Below are positions 31,251-42,695 of a stretch of 64,000 nt of DNA, piece after piece. The stretch's first letter is position 1, and each line of letters begins with the position of its first letter. Both the position numbers and the translations under genes were made by a program. The DNA is from Mucidula mucida. Lineage: Eukaryota > Basidiomycota > Agaricomycetes > Agaricales > Physalacriaceae. Location: positions 1 through 64,000 of the forward strand of contig JADNYV010000116.1 of the NCBI GenBank assembly GCA_015501055.1, given 5' to 3'. A model generated the notes under the pieces. That model was not told the DNA's origin. It did not search any database and was given only the letters and a program-made list of their open reading frames with translations.

Positions 31251-34143
31251 GGTGGTTATGATGATGAGTGGGAGAAAGAAAAAGGTGGACAAACTTTATA
31301 TGGCCAACGACGCGTCGCTGGTCTGTGGACGCGTGTTAACAATGGCACAATCAAGAAAGGAAATGATTTTGGACCAGCGTCGTGACCGCTGCTCCAAAAG
31401 GCAATTTTTGGGCATATAAGCCATTGTTTGGGTCGCATACAGCCAAAAACGGATGAGAGCGAGCCTGATTGGTCCTTTGCCATGTTCCGTCCACAGTAGC
31501 ATTGCTTCCGCAGCAAAGGTCGGACGCAGATCATAGTTCAAAGTGTGGACAACAAGTAGTCAAGCACCGACGCATAGACCAACAAACGTTCAAGACGAAG
31601 GCGAGGCGAAGAGAAAGTTGACTGTAGATGGGTACCTTTTACTGGGCCATAATATTTGCTCGGTCACCTTGCGTCCGTTGAAATCAGCCGCCGGCTTCTC
31701 TCTCACAAACATGTACAAGCCGCGGCCGGCTTCCTCCAATTCCCTCATAACTGTCCTTTAGTACCACCAGAGCACCACGTACAGACACCATTGTTACTAA
31801 TGGCGTGTCTTCCATTTCTGCCACAAATCATCTGGATGAGTAACTTATCTAAAAAGGAACTGGATGACACATTTGTTCTGTGCGATGAACGACTTACATC
31901 GATTGTGCGGTATGACTGTTGAATCGAAAACGCGCGATCCCGATTTATCAGCCACTGGGATGAGCTTGGAAGTTGTAAGCTATAGTGTCGCCACCTTCAC
32001 TCTCATTTGCAAACTCCCTCGCCTCCAGCTGGCCAAGCTGCCGATGCCGATGCCGCTGGCGCCCGTACCCCTTCAGCAACGATCTGTAATGGGTTTCACA
32101 TCTTGCCTTTCACCGTTGACCAGTGCCACAGTCTGTCACATTCGCAGGTATTGTATTCTCTTCCCCCATACCGCTCGGTTAAGCCTTACTCTCTGTCGCC
32201 TCATCGTTAAATCTGTATTCTCCGACATCCTAATAATATCAAGTGATGGGTCAACCATTTGTAAGTCACCGGACTTTGGCCTGCGCCTGCTAAAGGACCT
32301 CAACTTGGAAGAAGATAACTATAGCGTCGTCTGGACACGCGGACTCTTCGCTCCTGTGGAATACGCCAACCCTTACAAACACATATCAAGTACGTTGAAG
32401 CTCCGTTTGTACTATAGACGCCACAGAAATCTTGGCCCTCGTAAGCAACAGCAAGCCTCTGTCTCATAAGCGGTTCACAGCGACTACCAAGGCCTCAGAT
32501 TCTCCGAATCCGGTACTATTTCGCGTGGTGTGAGTTTCTGTCTTTCCGCCGCTAGGTCACTTGAAGCCGAGTATATACAATTATAATCTCATCAGTTATA
32601 CATATATATAACTGTAATTGGATACTATGACTGACTTTGGAGCCATCTGATGAAATTGACAGTGGAGCATCCCGCCGCTCTTTACTAACTGATATTGGTG
32701 TCCGCCGCCACCGCCGTTCCAAGTTAGGATGTCCGAACCAAACGGCCGAAGTGTTTTTCTGTTGCTTACTTCTCCCATCCCGCCTTGCCTACACCCTGGA
32801 CGACGACGCAAACTTCTAAGACAACGCTGGACGTTGGTCGCTGTTCTGAGGGTATAAGTTGTTGGTTACATAGACCAACATATTTACACGGCCAATGTTA
32901 CTGCCTTCGAGACGAAACAGTTGCTTAGAAGTACAATCACTTACCGCTATCTTGTAGACTTGGCAGTCTTCATACATATCTTGCATCGTATTCTACTCTT
33001 ATGTTGTGAAATGGTTGAAGGTATCCCACATCGCGGTGCGCCAGACGTAACACTGCAGGAGATGGGAGCTTGGGAATACAAGTATGACTGTCCGCCACCC
33101 GTATGAAGGCCCGACTATGAGGGCGGGTCTCCAATTCCAGTTATCGGTGAGGGCGGGCAAGGTACTAACTGAAATGAGTCGAAGGTAACTGACATTGGTC
33201 CCGATAACAGTTAGCATCCGCTAACTGACGAGATGCTTTTTGTCATGCCTCCTTGAAGCCGTATCTGGTCTTTTCCCAATGGCGATATGCGTAAGGCCGG
33301 TTGTTCCCATTCCTGCCTGCGGAACATTAGTTGGTGAATTTGTATTCACTAGCTGTCCACATATCAGCGGCGTCTAGGCAGAGCACGTCGTCCTTCTTGG
33401 AATTGGGTGGAAGCCCGCGCCATGAATTGTAAATCACCAGGAACTGGGTTGTTCCACGTCTAATGAGGATGTCAGGTCATCTAACCGCAATATGCTCTGA
33501 CTCACGCACAAATGGATACACCTTGATCTCCTTCTGCGTTCAGTTCTTCGAGACTCTTCTTCAATCCTAGCTCAGATTCTATTCCCAACATTGTTGATCT
33601 CGCGTTTGTCGGACGTATCCATTCGGACAGATGTGGTGCGCTCGTCACTTGGAAGGATGTTGAACGTTACTATACCCGAGGGCCGACAGGAGGACACCAC
33701 GAAATTTGTTGATCGCTGTCTCTAGATCTAATACTCGGAGTGAGAGCAGATTTGAATACTGACTAGTCTGCTATGTCTCTACTCTAGAGCCCAGAGGTCC
33801 GTTACGACCTTTTCAAATGCGCTGTTTGCTTGCCCCAAGATCGCCACATAGCCGTAAGCGGGACCTTGTGCCGCTTGTATCACAATCAAGATTTCTACTG
33901 AAAATCTACTGAGGGTAAAATGGCACACTCTGATGGATAAACTGCGACAAGTCTCTAGTGATAGATAATCATATGCGCAACTTGTTGTCAAGGTCTCCAC
34001 TCTCCAGTCGCACCAAGTTCGAAGGGCTGCGAGTGTGCGTCATGGTCAGATAGGGGCGGTGGCGGTGTAGAGGATCATCGTGATGTCACTAGGGGAGCCT
34101 GCGTTGCCCTTCATTGCCATCTTTCCCTCCTACCACCACCATC
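31251..34143. other. Long stretch without a recognisable gene
   Basis: Nearly 2.9 kb without a supported gene. The longest frame is 31864-32469 plus (201 codons, ATG start), with no domain I recognise and plausible splice-like signals in it. It could be a degraded gene. 33240-33700 is also featureless. 34100-34143 is the leader of the DUF4112 gene. Confidence 0.45.
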
Positions 34144-35029
34144 ATGTCGTCCAAGCTCATGATGAAAGCGACGAACAAGCTGTTTGAAAAACATATGGAC
34201 AAGTACGCGCCTGTAGACCCACTCTACGAGGAATATACAGATGACCGAGGCAAGAAACGCCGCAGAAAGGTATATCATTTACCTTTTTTCAAAGACTGAG
34301 CTCATCGCCGTGTAGCGCGAAATACCGCCTGGCCTTTCTGCCCGCGATGTCAAGATACTTAAATCCATCAAACGGCGCGCGCATTACCTCGACAAGGGCT
34401 TTTCATTATGCGGTTTCCAGTTCGGATGGACCTTTTTCATTGGGATCATTCCTGGTGCCGGAGACGTCCTCGACGCGCTGCTCAACTACTGTCTTGTCGT
34501 TCGCAAGGCCAGGAAGGCTGATATACCCCCGTGGCTCCTCCGCCGCATGCTCTTCAACAACGCTGTTAGCGCAGGGGTTGGCCTCGTGCCTATAGCCGGC
34601 GACATCATACTCGCGGCTTGGAAGGCCAATTCGCGTAATGCTGCTCTTTTAGAAGAGTTCTTGCGCATTCGCGGCGAAGAACTGCTCAAGCTCGAGGCGG
34701 CAGGCAAGAACCCCGCCGCCGTGGTTGCAGGTTCATCCACATCGAAGAACAAGGGCAAGGAGATTGCAAAGGGCGTCACTCAGGCCGATGCCCAGCAGGT
34801 CAAGCCGGGCTCAGGCAAGGCTGTGGACGAGACCATTCCCGGTAGCAGTCCCGTTACGCCGAACAGTGCTAATTCGTCGGGAAAGGCGACAACCGCAAGT
34901 GGGCGGAGCACTGGGCGCAAGAGCTTAAAGTCGTGGATGCGCCCCAAAAAGGCTCCCGAAGCTGGCGACAAGGGGCGATTTATCGAGAATGTTGATTCCA
35001 AGATTAACGCTCCTACCACTAGCAAGTGA
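34144..35029 (+). CDS. DUF4112 membrane-associated protein
   Basis: Two exons (34144-34269, 34316-35029) with a 46-nt intron give 279 residues. The start is the ATG within CATCATGTCG, chosen over an upstream ATG at 34114 because that one only adds a Pro/Thr run. The conserved core has IKRRAHYLDKGFSLCGFQFG, WTFFIGIIPGAGDVLDALLN and VSAGVGLVPIAGDIILAAWK. The twin hydrophobic segments with IPxAGDxxDA and VPxxGDIxxAxxK are the DUF4112 signature. The last 110 residues are Ser/Thr/Lys-rich and disordered-looking. The biochemical role of the family is unknown. It appears intact and single-copy. Confidence 0.9.
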
Positions 35030-35273
35030 GTGGACGATTTCTACGGACACAGATACCCGCTATGCATGTTGTGCATTCCCTATTCACGATGTATCTTCGA
35101 CTCCATTCTAATGTACGCTCCTTTATTGTATCATCGCATGTACAGCACTCCATTCATACCCATACATAATGAAGGTATCCTTAGAACGAGAGTGTAAATA
35201 TCAGGGCATACTTGACTTCTGTACTACACTTACAATATCAGGGGATGTTTCTACTACCATTGCTCTAGTAGTA

Positions 35274-36020
35274 CTACATTGAGATACTTGTGAAGGCTTT
35301 GGAAGTGAAATCTCTGTACGCTTTTGGTAATTTAATTGAAAGCTTCGACCCCTGCCAAAAGACGACTGAGTAATTCTGGCGGTACCAAGGAATCCGACTT
35401 CCAGACGCGTTCGTAACACGCGATCTCGATTCCATTCTCGTCATGAATACGCTTATATCCTTCGATTTTTTGCTAGACATAGTTAACCTTTAACCTTGAA
35501 TCGCGTAAGCCTCAAAATATCGTAACCATGGCGCACTTACCATTTCTACTGTTAGCTTCCATTCTTCAGGTCCGGCAGGTGTCTAGTCAAGAGCCTCCTG
35601 ACGCCACTTGGCTAGGATCGCAGGAATCTTCCTCTTCTCTCGCCAATCCGGCTTGTCGCGAATAGCAGCCGACAGAGCACACATTGTCAGTTCAACAACA
35701 CTGCGAGGCGCGTCTCCCCATTCGCCAGGTGTAATAGAGGTGTCGTTCTCGTCAAATAGGAAAGGATGCGGATAAGAATCATTGAACGCGTTCATAGCGT
35801 GCTGGTGTGCTAGTACGCAACGATCCCGGACGTCGTTGGGGTGCATGGGTTTGGAATACAGTGCGCGCCGGCCTTCCTCCGCAGGAATATCGAACCATTC
35901 GTTCTTGATTGACAGATACTTTCCTTCGTTGCGCGATATGATATATTCTTCAGGAATACTGTGCTGAGTAGCATTGGAGAGAATGTATCCTCCAGGAATT
36001 TCGTGGGCGAATTCGGACAT
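35274..36020 (-). pseudogene. DUF4246 copy 5: truncated, arm 2
   Basis: Exon 1 from ATG 36020 reads MSEFAHEIPGGYILS, NEGKYLSIKNEWFDIPAEEG and GEWGDAPRSVVELTMCALSA. The start is in frame here, unlike copy 4. A TAG at 35583-35585 replaces the Gln codon before TPAGPEEW (C to T). The second exon begins VNYV followed by another stop, then keeps IHDENGIEIACYERVWKSDS and LLSRLLAGVEAFN before a final stop. Homology ends near 35270. The catalytic half is missing. Confidence 0.85.
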
Positions 36021-36699
36021 GATGGTGTCAGGAGCGAAAGGGCGACTTCAAAGAGCGTTGTCTTAAACTGCCGGTCATTGTGGAAGAGAAGCTCGAATGC
36101 CGATCGTGCCGTGGATCCACAAGCAGTAAAGCAGTTGGCATTGTGGGCGACCTGCAGGCTGGACGATCAATGAACAGCCGCTGTCGAGAGGCATACAGCG
36201 GTCTATGGGGTTGAGGGTCAAGTCAAAGTTTGCTTGTTCTGTCCCAGTCCTATCTTGGGAGGAACCGTTGTACTCTACGCTTACATTCCTCCGTTTATGG
36301 CTGCTCGTTGTCTCCTGGAGACTAAGTTCAAGTCAGTCTCTCCTCAACGATAGAAGCAATCAAGTCCTGTAATACCCAAGTGACTCCAATCGGACATGAA
36401 CGTTGTGTTGTATTCACTCGTACGCCACCGAAATCCTGGTCATCGCGACTGAATCAGAATAAACGCTCGTTTCTACACTTCTGGGTCTTCACACTGCTCA
36501 GTCAGCAGGATTAGCAGAGACCAGCGCTGAGCTCTGTCTATCCTATCAATTGTGGTGGTCATTGCTGTATGTTCCTCGTGGACTCCGAGTCGCATGTGTG
36601 ATGTTCGTCTCTTCGATGCCATAGGTTCAACCTATCGATGAGCTGCAGCTCCGGTACATAAAAACAGCCCTAGACCTGTAACCAATCAACGTGTGGCGT
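36021..36699. other. Intergenic between DUF4246 and MDR, arm 2
   Basis: Partly homologous to 23525-24254 in arm 1, mainly in the 140 bases next to the DUF4246 start. The middle part appears unrelated. Confidence 0.5.
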
Positions 36700-37937
36700 T
36701 TACGTCGTCTCATGTGGATGCACAACCAGCTTCATACCACTAACTTCGCCTCTAAACGACCTCTCCAATCCATCCGCGACACCGTTCAAACCTCCAGGCA
36801 GGACTTCGAATGGATTTGGCTACAAGACCGTCAACCTCTATTCCCGCTTTACTAAAACCACATACCACAATAACACCCTCCTCAAACCAACCCGTAATCT
36901 TGCTCACAATAATCTGCCCAAAGTCCTTATGCGAAGGCCATGACAAGGTGCCTGCTACGAAGATGACATGCTTTCCCTCGTCCTGTTTAACGTTCTCGGG
37001 CATGACGGTGACGAATGTGCCTCCAGGGGAAAGACAGTCCGAGGCTGCTTGTTGGCATTCCGCGTCCCCGATGGTATCGTAGATCGCCGTTAAGGGATCG
37101 GTGGAGAGGCTTTTGACGATAGGTGGAACGGATGTGATGGGCGTTTGTAAGCGGTCGATGAGGTCCGTCGCGCCGAATGTTTGGAGTAATGCAAAGTGGC
37201 GCGAGGAGGCGTAGACGATGATGCGCGTGAAGCCGATTGCTTTGAGGAGTTGAATTGCTGGAAAAAGGTCTTAGTGAAAGAAGACCTGGTTGCATTGGTG
37301 GAGGCACGAACCATATTGACCGACACAGGTGCTTCCACCGATAATCAACGCCGTGTGACCTGTGTATTTGCGCTCTAGAGAGAGCGTGGGGTCAAGACCA
37401 AGCCCGATTGGTGACGGTCCCATGAGACCATTACATGCTGTGACGAAGCAAATGGGTGCGGTTACTGCTTGGTCGAATGAAATGTTTTTAGGGAACTGCA
37501 CATCAGTATTAGCAACTGAAAGAATGTCAAGAAGCGCGCAAGACGAACTCTCATGACGATCTTTGCGGGAACGATGATGTATTGCTGGTACGCTCCCCCA
37601 TACGACTGACAAAACCTGTAAACATCATGATAAGTTCCAAGTCTTGTGATAAAGCAGACACCTACACTTTGTCGCCCTTTACCCATCCTTCAACGTCTTC
37701 CCCAATCGCTTCGACTTCCCCAGCAATGTCCAACCCCAGCACGGCGGGATATTGGGCTCCGATTGCTCCGACTGAGATGCCAAATTTTTGGATCTTCCAG
37801 TCGAGAGGATTGAGGCCCGCCGCAATGATCTTGACGAGGACCTCTCCTTTCGCTGGAGTGGGAATTGGGTTGAAACGTACGACGAACGGGCCCAGCTTCT
37901 CCTCGATGACGAGAGATTTCTGAAGTTGTTGAGACAT
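36700..37937 (-). CDS. Zinc-type MDR oxidoreductase (ToxD/enoyl-reductase-like), arm 2
   Basis: Five exons (37666-37937, 37549-37615, 37312-37495, 36866-37257, 36700-36819) give 344 residues, one fewer than the arm 1 copy because a codon is missing in the SLSTDPLTA region. Introns are 50, 53, 54 and 46 nt at the same positions. All motifs seen in arm 1 are kept (GEVLVKIIAAGLNPLDWKIQ, IIGGSTCVGQYAIQLLKAIG, PGGTFVTVMPENVKQDEGKH). Introns differ more than exons, which suggests that both proteins are under constraint. Enzyme of the NADPH-dependent quinone/enoyl reductase type. Substrate unknown. Confidence 0.93.
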
Positions 37938-38852
37938 TGTTTTAATATGCGAGAGACTAATGTCAATGTTCTCCCACTTCGTATATGTACCAACCTAGGT
38001 ATTAGTAAGATTCTGGATTGGTAGAGCCAGAGCGCTACAGGATGTCTAAGCCTCGGAAGAAGAAACTCGGGAGTGTCATGGTCGCTGACGAAGCGGATAA
38101 TTGTCGCAAGTAGTATTCTGGACGCGTACTTGAATGAAACACTGGTAAGGTAGTCCCTTGCCGAGAACTTGTGTGAAGATGGCATGCAAGTAGAGTGCTC
38201 AGTCACTCCTAGCTGGTCGTGCAAGGTCTGATACGAAGCGTTTATTCGAGAAGGAAACGATAGTACCCGCTGTTTGATACATAGAGCCAGCATAGAGCGT
38301 AGTGGCTATATGGCAGGCGTGGGAGAAGATCAAAACTGTGCCAAAACGCGCTTTCGAAATTCGGACCAAGTGCCATTTCTCCCTCTCTCCATCTTCCACT
38401 ATGGTGCCCTCCGAATCCTCGGCCTCCATACGCGTCCGCACCTCCAATAAAGAGCCTTCAAGAGAGCGAGCCGGATAAAATTGCAAGTCGTATGCATATT
38501 TGAACTAACATTGCCTGGCATTAATCCTGCCTTGGTATAGCTCTCCATAAGCCTCCCTATCCAACTAGGCGCCGTATCCAAGGCGTTTTACGCTTTCCGC
38601 GTCTGAATATTACGGCCCGACTTCCCTTGTTCTTTTGACTCAGACTGGTCTTTGTTCTCGCCCATTATGGCATGCTTCGGAAGCAACGCTGATGCCAGCA
38701 TCGCCCTGGTCCTTGTCGTTCTTGAACAATTACAACAGACGGTCCTTACCAGGCTGTTATTGTTTTCGGCCCTCATTGTCCGTATATAAGCTCTTCCTTC
38801 CTTCTCTGAATGTTCACAAACGTCCTTTAGATCCTCCCTCCCTTTCATCCAA
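37938..38852. promoter_or_regulatory. Divergent intergenic region, arm 2
   Basis: 915 bp between the start codons, the counterpart of 21353-22288. A TATA box (CGTATATAAG, 38781-38790) lies 63 bases before the MIF4G-like start. Confidence 0.6.
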
Positions 38853-39831
38853 ATGCCTTCAGCAGCGAGCACGTCCTCACAGCCAGTCACACCCCATTCT
38901 TCTCCTCGCCAACAGGTGCCTGTCGCAGTGGCAGTTGAGGATAATCTCTACAACTGGAATCCTGCGCTCGAACCGTTTGTTTACCACCTTCCCCTCGACT
39001 TGCTCTCGAGTCTCAACAACCTCGTCGAATCAGACAAAACTCCCACTCGGCTAAATCCATGCGCACTCGAATTCCAGCCCACAGCCGCGCCTCTCCCTCC
39101 ACCCAGACCTCTTAAACCTCTTTCTGCCCCAAACGACCCACCATGGACATTATCCTTCGTCCAAGGCACATTCCGCCACCCTACAGATCGCACTCATCTC
39201 GCTCGAGACGCGTGTTTCATCCTTTCCTCTCCATCCTTCTCTCTCTCCCGCGACATCAGAGCCCTTGCAGACAAATTCTGCGATCGCGCGGCCTTGCTCA
39301 AGTTCCAAGGCGGTTCAAAAACTATCACGCCATTCGCCGCAGAAGTCACACCGATGCACCGGCTCCTTGGCGTCGAAGCTGCGGAGGAGTTTAGGCGTTG
39401 CCTCGTGGACGTTGTGGCGCTTACGTTTACGAACGTGTGGGAGATTGTAAGCTTATTCTCGCATTCAGTTCGTTATCTTGACGTTTGGATAGGAAGTTCC
39501 AAAGGCTATGGAGATGGGAGACACCATGGTCGCGATTGCGGGTGTGTCTCTTGCCGCGTTCATGGCGCAGCTGCACCACGCTAATCTGCTGGAGGGCGCG
39601 CTGGTGACGCAGGCGCTTGCCTCGATGTTTCGCACGAGCGCGTCGATGGAACATCTCCAAGCTATGCATATCATTGTTACTGGCGTGGGCGCGAGGTATT
39701 GGAGTATGCCGCGTGCCACGAGGGAGGAGTTTTTGGGCTTCCTTGACGGATGGGTAGTCGGTGTGAAGGAGGACTCTTCCGTGAAGGTTAGGTGGGTGGA
39801 GGAGATCAAGGCAAGGGTTGTCAGCTTTTAG
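38853..39831 (+). CDS. MIF4G-like fungal protein, arm 2 copy
   Basis: Two exons (38853-39446, 39493-39831) with a 46-nt intron encode 310 residues. The sequence is nearly identical to the arm 1 protein. The changes are small: MPSAAS at the start for MSSTAS, VTPMHRLLG for VIDTMHRLLG (one codon lost), and LDGW for FDRW near the end. The frame is open throughout, so both duplicates could be expressed. Role unknown. Confidence 0.85.
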
Positions 39832-40099
39832 GGTTCACACACCGCAATTCATCGCATTGTAATTTTAAACTCTGGATGTCTGTACCAGTGACGGTCCGCT
39901 CGTTTGTAGCGTGGGGAGGCGTTGTATTGCTTTATCTAATGAACTAGTCAACGGGCTGTTCGGTTCTTTACTCTTAGAGTCAGCTCTCCGTTAAAAGTGC
40001 GCATTTCTGACTCGACCTTCATGGAGATGAACTATTTCCGTGGCCGGCAATGCCATCATTCATCTCTCCTCCTGTGCCCTATCCTTATTGTTCAGTCAT

Positions 40100-40920
40100 G
40101 ACAGACATGCTGATTTTCTTCCAGTGTGCATACCACCCAGAGGGACAGCAACTTCTCAACAACAGAAGTCCCTCTTCGTTGAGGAGAAGCAAGGCCAGGT
40201 TGTCGTTCGCTTCAACAGAATCCCCCCTCCAGCAAAAGGCGAGGAACTCGTGTAAACAAGGTAATTGCCGCAAGGCTCAATCCCGTAGATTGGAAGATGC
40301 AAAGGTTTGGCATACTAATCAAGCTGTGCTGAGATTGGATATTAGGGGGAAGTCGAGGCGGTTGTAAAAGACGTTGAAGGGTGGGTCAAAGCTCTTCCTG
40401 CGCCGACATGAGATTGAGCTTTGTCTTTAGCATGTGGGCGGAGCATATCAGCAATATATTGCCATTCCCGCAAAGGTTGTCATGAGATTTCGTACTGCGC
40501 GCGCCTTTACTCTCTGCTTACTCCTGCCGCCACACTTCACTAGCCCCCTCAAAACCTCTCCTTAGACCAAGGACTTACTGTGCCCATTTGCTTCATCACG
40601 GCGTGTATTGGCCTCCTGGGGAAAGCGCCTATCTCGATACCAGCCTCTCCCTCGACCGTAGATACACCGGCCACAGAGCGTTGATCAGCACCTGTGTCAG
40701 TCAATACGGTTCGTGCATCACGTCTTGAACAAAGCATCAATCAGTAGACCTCATTTCACAGCGATCAAAATCCTCAGGCTCATCGGGCGGAACACTTACC
40801 AGAGAACGTTAAGCAGGAAGAGCGTTGAAAGCACATCATCATTGTGTTGGGGAGCTTGTCAGTGCCTTTGCAAGCGGAATGCGGACAGATTATTGTGAGT
40901 AAGTTACGCACCTTGTGACA
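40100..40920 (+). pseudogene. MDR oxidoreductase relic C
   Basis: Exon 1 sequence (about 40165-40255) reads KSLFVEEKQGQVVVRFNRIP and ends at a TAA (40253-40255). Damaged versions of exon 2 (GGAYQQYIAIPAKVVMR, about 40435-40490), exon 3 (CFITACIGLLGKAP and GHRALIS...STCVSQYG, about 40590-40710) and part of exon 4 (about 40795-40905) follow. Large parts of exon 4 and all of exon 5 are gone. It begins just after arm 2 ends, in the same orientation as the arm 2 MIF4G-like gene. Confidence 0.85.
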
Positions 40921-41215
40921 CAGTGCTTCTTGTGTCACTGTTTCTTACAACAAAAAGTAAACCAAAGTGTATGGTGAGGCCTACCCTACAGTACTTACAT
41001 ATCATTCTGATTTGGTTTTTGTTGTCCCCTCATCTGCTAAGTAAAACAATCCCCTCACACACACCTTTACTGGACATTAGTACGGGCGGGATTGCAGCGA
41101 ACGCGTACGTATTGACAGAATAATGAAGGTCCGCCCCTCCGACGAAACAGGTCTTGCCTTTCTGTACTACATAGTAATGACAGGAGTTGATTCCATGAAG
41201 CCCCGTTCGTACTGC
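40921..41215. other. Intergenic, nothing recognised
   Basis: Short spacer between two pseudogenes without open frames of note. Confidence 0.5.
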
Positions 41216-42420
41216 TCAATAATGAACTCCACTGAAGGATAAGAGAAATGAATGCAAAAGCACATCAATGTACGATCTCCCCAAACCCCACAAAGACGAT
41301 GTACCACAGATTGAACCCCACCTGATACTTCCTCTCCGTATGCGTCCCCTCGAGCGCTCCTGCATCAGCGCTCGTCTCTCCTTCTCCGTTTCCTCCCTCG
41401 TACATGTGAACGTCAAAATATACTCACATATGATATTGACAAGCTCCACCGGGGAAACGTCCGAGCAGGCACTCGTTTGCAGCCCATTCATATTGCCGCG
41501 GGGGGGGGGGGCACAGACGGAACCTTGATGTCGGGACTGACCAAGAAGAATGCAAGAATTTTTTCAATGCCCCAGGTTTGGTGGTGTCAGCGAGCACGGA
41601 CAGCGAACAGCGCGGCACCACTTACTTGATGTTGGTACACATTAGGGAGAAAGCAATGCAGCGCCCTCACGCTACCACGAGTGGGACAGTCACTAGAAGT
41701 TTTCACACATCGTGGAGTAGTTTTACTTGGATAAGTTTGCGAAACCGCGCGAGCATGCCTCGCTGTGGTAGGGCCTGCGTAAATGAAGGGTTGCTACAAT
41801 CTCTGCGGTTGAGATACAAATAAACAGAACACTCACCTTCTTCCCGCCAGCGCAGGCTAGCACGATATTAGCCAGCTTGACGATAACCTGAACACAAGAT
41901 TCGTCACCCTATCAAGCGCACCAAATCATACGCATCTTGGTAAGTGTATATTCCGAAAGTCTCATCACGCACTCGATCGGGGGCCTGCCGTTCTTCTCCC
42001 AAATGCAAGGGAATAGTATGGACCTGCTCCTTGTTCCTTCATGTTGTAGTTCCACCGAGGCTCGGTCAGCATGCTTGAGATCGGAGAGAACATGGTATAG
42101 ATCCGGATGGAGGTGTGTTGATGTATACGCCTTTGGAGAGGCTGGGCAGTAGCCATCCTCGTCGATGATGAAGTCGGAGGGAAGCCAAGCAAAGGCGGTG
42201 TGGACACGAAAATGACAGGACCATCTGGGGGGGGGAAAAGGAAGTCGACGCCGCCTTTGTATGGACTTTCCGTAAGCGATAGGATAGAGGGAAGGAAGTA
42301 CAAGGTCGAGGACTTGATTATTGGAACCCGGATGCCAGTCCTTTTCTTCGGGAGGAACGTCTTCTTATGTTGACTCAATCCTCTATCATACACGCGAGAA
42401 CTGTATGTAGTCCATCGATA
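41216..42420 (-). pseudogene. DUF4246 copy 6: central and C-terminal part
   Basis: On the minus strand fragments in several frames cover the middle of the protein (PGSNNQVLDLVLPSLYPIAY, then the PDGPVIFVST region, about 42330-42180). They continue with a VQVIVKLANIVLA exon end (about 41890) and the C-terminal exon with PRQYEWAANEC (about 41490), ICEYILTFTCTREETEKERR and a final intron. Frame shifts, a missing N-terminus and mononucleotide runs (12 G near 41500, 9 G near 42227) break it. Unlike copy 4 the putative last exon encodes LCGVHY. Confidence 0.8.
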
Positions 42421-42695
42421 ATTTCAATGGCTACACATCATTAGCAGAAACCTTGAATAAGGTCTAGGCATTCCTCATCGGGCCGTCAGTACAAAACCTC
42501 AAGGCTGCCAGTCCTGGATAACCTTGGACAGCATCTGCGTTCAAAAAATAACATTGCTATAGTACACATCAAGGCCATAGTACAAACAAAAAGTCCAAGA
42601 AACGATAACCAGTCCAAAAGTCCAGGAAATAACGAAAAACCAAGCCGACGCAGATCTAGAGAGTCCAGAAACCAAAAGCCAGCATAGTCCAAGTC

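Larger units (their letters stand above)
35270..39960 (-). repeat. Arm 2 of the large inverted segmental duplication
   Basis: Reverse complement of about 20270-24900. It contains a truncated DUF4246 copy, an intact MDR gene, an intact MIF4G-like gene and the DUF4246 scrap beyond it (about 39870-39960, GTGACGGTCCGCTCGTTTGT). The arms are separated by roughly 10.4 kb. Confidence 0.92.

Noticed and set aside
35270..39960. Arm 2 as a simple assembly duplication
   Set aside because: The arms differ by codon-size indels, intron lengths (for example 47 against 54 nt) and unrelated spacer parts, so they are distinct loci.
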